NCBI GenBank assembly: GCA_001643675.2
Contig: LSRY02000045.1
Span: forward strand, 51,001 to 115,000
Direction of reading: 5' to 3'
Origin: Monocercomonoides exilis
Taxonomy: Eukaryota > Preaxostyla > Oxymonadida > Polymastigidae
Length of the DNA stretch: 64,000 nt
Shown in pieces: positions 57,287 through 64,000 of this stretch; position 1 is the stretch's first letter, and each line of letters begins with the position of its first letter. The notes under the pieces are model-generated. The model did not search any database. It was not told where the DNA came from and saw only the letters and a list, made by a program, of their open reading frames with translations. The position numbers and the translations under genes are program-made.

Positions 57287-60200
57287 AACATTAAATGAAC
57301 AAAAAAAGTTTAATCAATACATTTTTCTTTTTTTTTAAAAAAAACAACAAATAACAAACTTTTATTAAGTTCATTGTTTTAATAACTCAACATTAAATTG
57401 TATTCGGAAATTGAAGTTTATCTGTGCAAAAACGTTTCTCTTCAGGATGTTATCATCGTATCAAATACAAAAAAGACATAGAAATAAAAATGAACAAGAA
57501 AATTTATGAAATATAAAATCAAAATAAATTAAATTTTCTGAAAAAGAGTTATTTGTAACCTTTTGCGTTCCCTTGCGAACATAAATGAACTGATATAAGG
57601 TTGTTACAAATATTCAAGCAAAAATGCTCACTTTAATGTGACTGTGAATAAAAGCTGTTTTCAATAAAAAAACAAGTGTGCATATAATAGTGTGCTTTAA
57701 TTATCTTTAAAAAATGAAAGGATAGAAAACTATTGAATTCGAATTAAACAAAAACAGCATAATCAACTTTTCATTAAAAATATGGTTTTAATGTGGGTTT
57801 GAACAAAAATATTTTATTTAATTTTTTATTTATGATAAATATTTTTATGATGAAAATTAACAAATAAAATAAGTCCATATTATAATGCAAACACGTTGGA
57901 TGTCCAAAAATCACGTTTTCTTCAAAAATTGAATATCTTTCAATGAAATTCATGCTTTGATGGGTCATTTTTCAAAAATCATTTTTTTCAACAAGAAAAA
58001 ATATTTTCGAAAAATCGGTCTGTAAAAAGTTTTTAAATAATTATTATCTATTAATTCGTTATAACATGAGTGCTTTAAACCGCAAATTGCAAAAGGAACG
58101 CGTTTGAACCTATGCCTAATCATGTTAATAACAGTTTCCTTTGTTGATATTTCAGTTTTTCAAAAAAAAGGTAAGGCATGAAAACTGTTCAAAAAAAAGA
58201 GTTTCTATAGTTATAAAATAGCCAAAAATGTTAAAAAGAAAAGTTTCAAAACAATGCCAACAAGGAAAACGCTTGATTTCAAAAACTCGTGGAAACACGA
58301 GCAAAACATTGATCAAAAAATATAACTTCAAAAATTCAGATCTTTTTTTAAAAGAAATGATTTTCAAAAATATTTGGTATACAACCTTATAATAATATAT
58401 TATTTGTTTGAAAATTATTCTCATTGCGTACAAACTTCTATGCAAAGCAATATGAGGAAAAAAAAATTTGGATCCAATAAAAAACGTGTCACTAATATAA
58501 ATTTGACACTGCTCATTTTTCTCTTTTTTGATATTTTTTTAATATTTTTTTAATAAAAATTGCCATATGTTTTTTTAAAAAAAAATTTTAACATTTTTAA
58601 TCCCACTTTATTTTGAAGAGTGAATGTTAAAAATAAAAGTGAGATATCTTCTGAGAATTATTTATAATCATCAATTCTTCAAAAAACATCCTCAAATAAT
58701 TTTCTCTTTTTGAGATTAATGTTGATAAAAATTAAGCACTTGTTCATTCATCCATCCATGTGATTATTTCAAAGTTTTGATAAAATTTTCTGTGTTTCTC
58801 CTAAAGATATTTCTCATTTCTTTGTTGTTCCAAATATGTTTTTGTTCACAAGAGTGAAATGAAAATAAAAATAAAAATCAATCAATCTACATTTTTCACA
58901 GCTACGAGGAGAAGAATCCAACAAAAATGTGCCTTTTTGATCAAAAAATGATGTTTAAAACAAATAATCATTGTGATGAAAATTTTAACATAAATACAGC
59001 TTCAAAAAATTATCAAATATACGCTGACCGATTAAGCGAAATTTGATGTTTTCTGCTTTTGAATGCATAAGATAAATATCTTTCTCAATCTGTGGATCAA
59101 AAAATATTGTTTAATTATTTCAAAGAACATGATTAATAACAATTCATCAGGTTGTTTTTTCATTTGCTTCAAACAAATCAAGTGCTCTTGGTATGAAAAA
59201 CTCCAAATAAAAACTCTTTTGTTCTATCAAGTTCTAATCTGAAAACAAGTATTATTTTTCATCAATATCTCAAAAGCAATCAGCATTTATAGTCACAGTG
59301 AATGCCAAAAAACCTTGAACAATATCTTCGAAAGATATTCTTTTTGCTTTTAGCTCAGAAAAAATCCTTTGCTTAATGATTCATATCAAATGAGTTGACA
59401 AAACGCAAAAAATAAATAAACAAAACTTTGCATATTTTTGTTTCATGTCACATATACAAGTGAACAAAATAATAATCTTCTTTCTTTCACCTCTTCTTGT
59501 TCTTTCACTTGTTTCTTTTTTGAAAAAAACGAACTTAATTAATTGTCTCTGAAATGCAATGGTTTCATATTATTAGAAATTAAAATTTCAATGTTATTAT
59601 TGCTTTTCTGTTCATATAATACTTCTGCTTATTTTTTCCGACTCTTTCACATATCCGACTTGTGGAAACTGCAGTGAAAAAAGTGACTTCCAGTGGCTTT
59701 TAAAAATCCAAGTTTCAATTATCTTGTAACTAAACCATAATCAGAAAATTTTAATATTAAATAATTTTAGTTTTTCGCTTTCATTTCGAATATGCATTTT
59801 CTTTTTCAAAAACAATTATCATTACAAATCATCAGTATTTTATTTTATTTTCCTTAAGAAAAGGTCTGAAATATATATTTTGAAAAAAAATTATTTATGA
59901 TCAAAAAAAATGAACCTGTCGGTCACCTGTCTCAGTAATGTGGTAAATTTTTCCACTTGTCGCACAAATCAAGGAAAAATAAAAAAAAATGTTGGGTGGA
60001 ACAAAATTCCTAAAGCAAAAAATTTAGTAATAGATATTTTACGGCAACTATCTGTATTTAGCAAAATGCTTAGTTGTTACGAAAAATCAAGACTTGTTAC
60101 GGATAAATCATACTTGTTACGAAAAAAACCCATTCTTTCAGACAAAGATTTTATATTTAAAAGGAAACACGATTTATGTGTATTTTGAGACACTTGTGTT

Positions 60201-60583
60201 CCAATTTATTAGACTGATAAATTTTCATTAAAGATGAGTTATTAAACGATCGTAGATTTTTTTATTATGTATGAATCGTTTTTTGTGAACAAAAAACAAA
60301 AAATTATTTTATTTTATAAATTCTTTTTTCATATTGAAGCATTAAAACTGATAGCTCATGCTCCCAAGTTAGAAATACAGACATTCTACACAAAAATTAC
60401 GCTAATGGGATGCTATATTCACAAACATCATCGTCGTTTTCAGCAACAGCTTCCATTTCGAATTCATTGAAGACTTCTGTTTACTCCAGTCAAGCAAGCA
60501 GCAACTTAATGAAAAAACAAAAGAATGGCCTGAATGAATGTGTTTCTCGATGAAAAATAATAGCGAATAGAGGATATCAGAGG
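57287..60583. other. Long AT-rich stretch
   Basis: About 3.3 kb with no convincing gene. A plus frame at 59910-60188 (basic, 92 codons) may be a remnant of the transposase further right. Otherwise only A/T runs. Confidence 0.5.
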
Positions 60584-61039
60584 GTGGTGGAAGGTTTGGA
60601 GTTAATATCTCCGATCAAAAATACTAAAGCTAATGAAGAGATCGAATACAACGCGCAGTTAGCTAAAAAGAGGATTCCTGTTGAATTGTTTTTTGGCAGG
60701 ATGAAACGACTGTGGAAGCAATTAGCGAACAGATATCGGAATGGGCTGGATGATACCAAAAATGATATAGAAATTGCTGTGTGGCTGACAAATCTAAATA
60801 TACAGGCAAACGATCTAACAGAAGATGATGGCAAGTTTGATCAGCAATGTCTTATTTTTAATCAAGATGAAGTGGAAAAGAAAACAGAAAAAAGGCGCGA
60901 ATCAAACTGTATGTTCAGAGAGAAAATGAAAAGAAAACGAAAATCAATGCACGATGAAGAAATACATATGGAGAATTCAAAACAACGGAAAATAGCTTGT
61001 GACGAGAGCAACAAAGAAATAGAAGGCAATGAAGAATAA
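60584..61039 (+). pseudogene. Harbinger/IS5-like DDE transposase, C-terminal part
   Basis: The frame has AKKRIPVELFFGRMKRLWKQ followed by a V-W-L-T-N-L-N-I-Q block. This is the pattern at the end of DDE_Tnp_4-type transposases (catalytic Glu in the I-P-V-E-L-F-F-G-R segment, then a conserved L-x-N). The two catalytic Asp regions upstream were not found in frame, so it is truncated or decayed. A Lys/Glu-rich tail ends at TAA 61037-61039, which in this genome would be read through. Confidence 0.6.
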
Positions 61040-61408
61040 CTATTAAGCGATTTGCACTTTTCTTATTTCGGTTTTTTTATCATTTTACCTCGGTTTTCCT
61101 TTGTCTTGAAGATCTCTTTGGTTTTTTGCCGCCCATTTTTTCATCTCCTTCACTACAAATTAATTTTACAAATAAAAAGTTAATAAAGTTCAAAAATAAT
61201 ATTTCTCTGAAATAAAAAAGCATTAAACAATAACCTGAGGTTTTGCCACGCAGTCCTATCTTTCCGATTTGTTCTGCTAATACAGATATTCAGCCTTTTC
61301 TTTAACATGAAAATTTCTTATTTCATTCTTAAACCTGTCATTAGTTGTCAAGCTGCTGCAAAACAAAATACATGTCAATCTTTCGTAATGATATCTAATA
61401 TTTATTTG
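61040..61408. other. Intergenic stretch
   Basis: No supported feature apart from the possible start of the beta-helix gene. Confidence 0.4.
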
Positions 61409-62915
61409 TATCTATCAACGGATCAGATGTTGATACCTGCGGTGAAGCAAATAAGCCATGTGCCACGGTGGAGTATGCCCTCGGATGCGTTGCTCCCTTC
61501 AGTGATACCTCCCTCACTCTTCTCGTCTCCACTTTCACTCCCACAAAGACTCTCACTTTCAATGCCCCAAATACAATAATCACCGGAAATGGCACAGATG
61601 CCACCACCATCACCTCCAGTGGCATTCCCCAACCACCAAACTCATATTCACACTCATCACAATCAACATCATCATTTTCTTCATTTTCATCATTTTCATC
61701 TGCATCTTCTTCACCAGATCCATCTGCCTCGTCTGCCCTCTTCCAACAGACTCAGGGCTCCCTCACAGTCTCTGCCCTCGCCATCGCACACAACTCCACA
61801 AATCAAATCACCCCCATCCTCTTCCACCTCTCCGATAACTCCCCTTCACTCAACCTCAACACAACCACCATCACCGGAACAACCTCCATAACAATAAAAA
61901 CACCTCTCTTCTTCCTCACTGCTGGCTCCCTCGCCCTCAACCACACAGCAATCACCAGTCTCGCCCTCAACAGCCAAAGCATCTTCCACCTCACCTCCCT
62001 CACCGCTCCCCTCACCCTCAACTCCTCCAACATCACCGACATCACCTCCACTGCCACCCCCACCAGTTGTGTTCTCTCCTCTGCCACCTCCCCTGCCCTC
62101 TCCCTTTCCCTAGCCAACTGCACCATCACCAACATCAACTCAGCCCCACAGCACCAACAGACAGCCACCAATGGCGGGTGCATCTCATTCGCCTCATCTA
62201 CCCCTGCCAACACATTTTCAGTGAGCAACACCACCTTCTCTAGCTGCTCTGTGAGCGAGGATACAAGTTCTGGAGGAAGAGGCGGCGCTCTCATGATCGA
62301 GTACAAGGATGATTCACAAGTGTCAGAATCCTCCTTTTCCATCACCAATATCGTGTTTTCAGCCAACAAGGCCAGTGTCGGAAGAGATGTGTATTTTGTG
62401 TGTGAGTCCCTTGTCGCTTCTGTGAAAGAGCCCTTGTTCGCCTTCATGGGAAACATCACTCAGAAAGACAACTCGGTTGTTGGACATGACAGAACAGAGG
62501 CATTCGGTGATTGGAATTTCGATTTGTTTATATTTCTTAACGGGCATACAGCTGACAATGAATACATGGATGGTCATCTTGGCATCCAAGCTATGTATTG
62601 TCGGCAATCAAAGATGCCCTACAAGAGGACACAAAATGCGATGTGTCTTCTGAAGAAGGTGCAGATCATAAGGCAGAAATCATTTCATCAGCTGACTTGT
62701 CGGTGAAAATATGTGCAAATGAAGGCAAAGTCGAAGAAAGATGGGGAGATGGCACACAAAATAGAAGAAAACACCTTATATGTGCATTTGATGAAATCAA
62801 CATTGCTTGTCGGACATTTATTCTCTTGTTTTTAAAGAATTCTCCTCCAAATTTGAATTTCTTCCAAAACTCATTCATTCATTTGTCATCTTCTCGACAT
62901 GTCAAAGGCGTGTGA
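61409..62915 (+). CDS. Beta-helix surface-type protein, two exons
   Basis: The coding frame is open across 61409-62572, and the start codon is not fixed. It starts with the family cassette (D-V-D-T-C-G, P-C-A-T-V-E-Y-A). A Ser/Asp/Pro linker follows at 61.62-61.75 kb, then many short N/T/S-L-T-x-N beta-strand repeats and the GGRGGALMIEYKDD block. A 41-nt GTCATC...AAAG intron (62573-62613) leads to a second exon 62614-62915 (DALQEDTKC, then a hydrophobic stretch) ending at TGA 62913-62915. The Thr/Asn-rich repeats predict a parallel beta-helix ectodomain. Without the intron the first frame would end at TGA 62704. It is nearly identical to the 54-kb copy over about 0.5 kb. Confidence 0.65.
62573..62613 (+). 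other. 41-nt intron of the beta-helix gene
   Basis: The paralogue has a same-length intron at 53750-53790 with the same ends but diverged middle, while the flanking exons stay nearly identical. Removing it restores a shared C-terminal frame in both. Confidence 0.65.
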
Positions 62916-63504
62916 CGTTGTGTAACCTTCCGAACTCTATTTTGAAATCCATCCATCTCATAAAAGAACTGCTTCAATGTTTTTTCTGTTTTCACAGCAA
63001 ATGCTTCAGTTTCAAAATGTGAAAAGTCGGAACTGTCCTCCTTTTTTTTATTTTTACATGTCAAACGGCTATTCTCCTCAAAAAGTTACTTCCATTTCGT
63101 TGTCTCATTATTTCAGCAGAAATTCTGCGATTGAATAAAAAATTATCTGTGCTTCTGGATAGAAATGAAAGACGAGGCATGATGTTGAATTTGGCTAGAG
63201 TCGAATGAAATGGAAATATAAATGTTTTTATTGATCATTGAAGGAGGCGTTGAAGAAGAAGAAATAAAATGAAATGAATCCATATTGATGGCATTTCATT
63301 TCCAATATTATGAATGAAAATGTCAATCATTCGACATTGATATATCGAGGCGAAGAAATGAGAATGATTTATTTTTTGTTCAGTTTATGTGTGCTGAAGA
63401 ATTGGATGGAATAAATGTGTCAGAATGTCCATGGTTAGATCCAACGCTAGTTGTAAATTTTCAGTTAAGAGGAAGCGGAAGAAGACAACGAAGAAGAAGA
63501 AGAA

Positions 63505-63536
<32 letters not shown>

Positions 63537-63554
63537 CGCAAAGGAATTATTAAA
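62916..63554. other. Segmental duplicate of 2.9-3.24 kb and purine-rich repeat
   Basis: 62940-63050 and 63150-63210 match 2975-3085 and 3175-3235 in direct orientation. This includes the minus-strand QKHR-TAA context at the end of locus A. An (AGA)n tract lies at 63495-63535. Confidence 0.55.
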
Positions 63555-64000
63555 TCAATTGTTTTGATTATCCATCGATTGAGTTGTTATATTTTGTTGC
63601 ATTCCTATTTCATTTAAAGTTATGTTCTCTATTGTATTCAACTGAGTTATTATTCCATTTGAAGAGCAAGAAGTAGTAGTAGAAGAAGAAGACGATGAAG
63701 AAGAAGAGGAAGAAGATAAAGGTTCATTAGACAATCGAGAAGTATTATTATCTTTACCAGAAGTTGTTTCAGTATTATTTCTTCTATTCTCTTTTCTTTC
63801 CATCATCACTGAATGATAAGAAGGTAAAGAATGGCTCAGCTGTTAAGAGACAAGATTTGAGCTGAGATAAACAGGAGGAGAAAGAGATTGAGGGAGAATA
63901 TTGTTGTTGTTATTGTTGAGGGGATGTTGGATAGAAGAAGAAGTAGATGTTGATGATAAAGAAGATGATATAGAGGAAGAAGAGGAAGAGGTTAAAGAAA
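63555..64000 (-). CDS. Ser/Asn-rich gene entering from the right edge (partial)
   Basis: Read on the minus strand, the frame is open from 64000 to TGA 63555-63557. It has Ser runs, an Asn run, and TAA 63843-63845 followed by CAG, then an Arg/Asn/Thr region, a second Ser run and an Ile/Thr/Asn-rich end. The composition resembles the C-terminal part of locus A, but no direct alignment was made. Function unknown. Confidence 0.5.

Noticed and set aside
57287-60583. Several small frames in the AT-rich block
   Set aside because: Low-complexity Phe/Ile/Lys composition with no splice-consistent extension or homology within the window.
1-64000. Bacterial or viral origin, CRISPR arrays, rRNA operons
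   Set aside because: Spliceosomal introns, hAT and mariner elements and protist-type families point to a eukaryotic genome. No spaced direct repeats or rRNA-like segments were found.

Overview
The window looks like nuclear DNA of an oxymonad flagellate (Preaxostyla), closest in style to Blattamonas or Streblomastix. It is AT-rich, has short spliceosomal introns (about 41-117 nt where well supported, one candidate of 25 nt), poly-serine tracts, beta-helix surface-type proteins with a Gly/Asp/Cys-rich cassette, and one armadillo-like family (47.3-48.1 kb) that I associate from memory with Blattamonas. The strongest general observation is the genetic code. Many genes read straight through in-frame TAA and TAG and end at TGA, and paralogues align TAA with TAG and TAA with CAA. 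UAA and UAG therefore almost certainly encode glutamine. Read with the standard code, nearly every host gene here looks broken. The species is an inference.

Layout. 0-3 kb: tail of one gene, then AT-rich DNA with a lone Tc1/mariner end and beta-helix debris. 3.1-9.2 kb: one or more multi-exon minus-strand genes (locus A). 9.6-14.05 kb: TIR element copy 1, coding for a ubiquitin-specific-protease-like protein behind a huge poly-Ser region. 14.3-17.2 kb: a plus-strand gene with several TAA/TAG sense codons. 18.5-19.7 kb: beta-helix pseudogene. 20.18-25.76 kb: TIR element copy 2, whose three-exon gene of 1,252 codons joins poly-Ser, a USP protease and a DDE-transposase-like domain, followed by a structured-RNA candidate. 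26.2-31.5 kb: three plus-strand genes and one minus-strand beta-helix-like gene. 32.3-34.2 kb: Tc1/mariner transposase inside a long inverted repeat. 35.7-40.9 kb: minus-strand genes. 40.85-41.5 kb: beta-helix gene. 42.0-49.2 kb: a foldback element split by a complete 6.26-kb hAT transposon with an 8-bp target duplication, carrying an armadillo-like passenger gene. 49.4-53.5 kb: locus B, an inverted paralogue of locus A. 53.6-57.3 and 61.4-62.9 kb: beta-helix genes, two of them nearly identical. 55.3-55.75 kb: MITE. 60.6-61.0 kb: Harbinger/IS5-like transposase tail. 63.55-64 kb: Ser/Asn-rich gene running off the window.

Relations. The two TIR elements share terminal sequence and a homologous N-terminal-plus-USP gene; copy 2 also has the transposase-like domain and may be the autonomous form. 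A solo copy of the same terminus sits beside copy 2. Loci A and B are colinear but inverted. The beta-helix genes and a small downstream segment are duplicated at both ends of the window, so transposition and segmental duplication have shaped the region. Host gene functions are mostly unassigned, and exon joins are given only where splice sites and reading phase agree.
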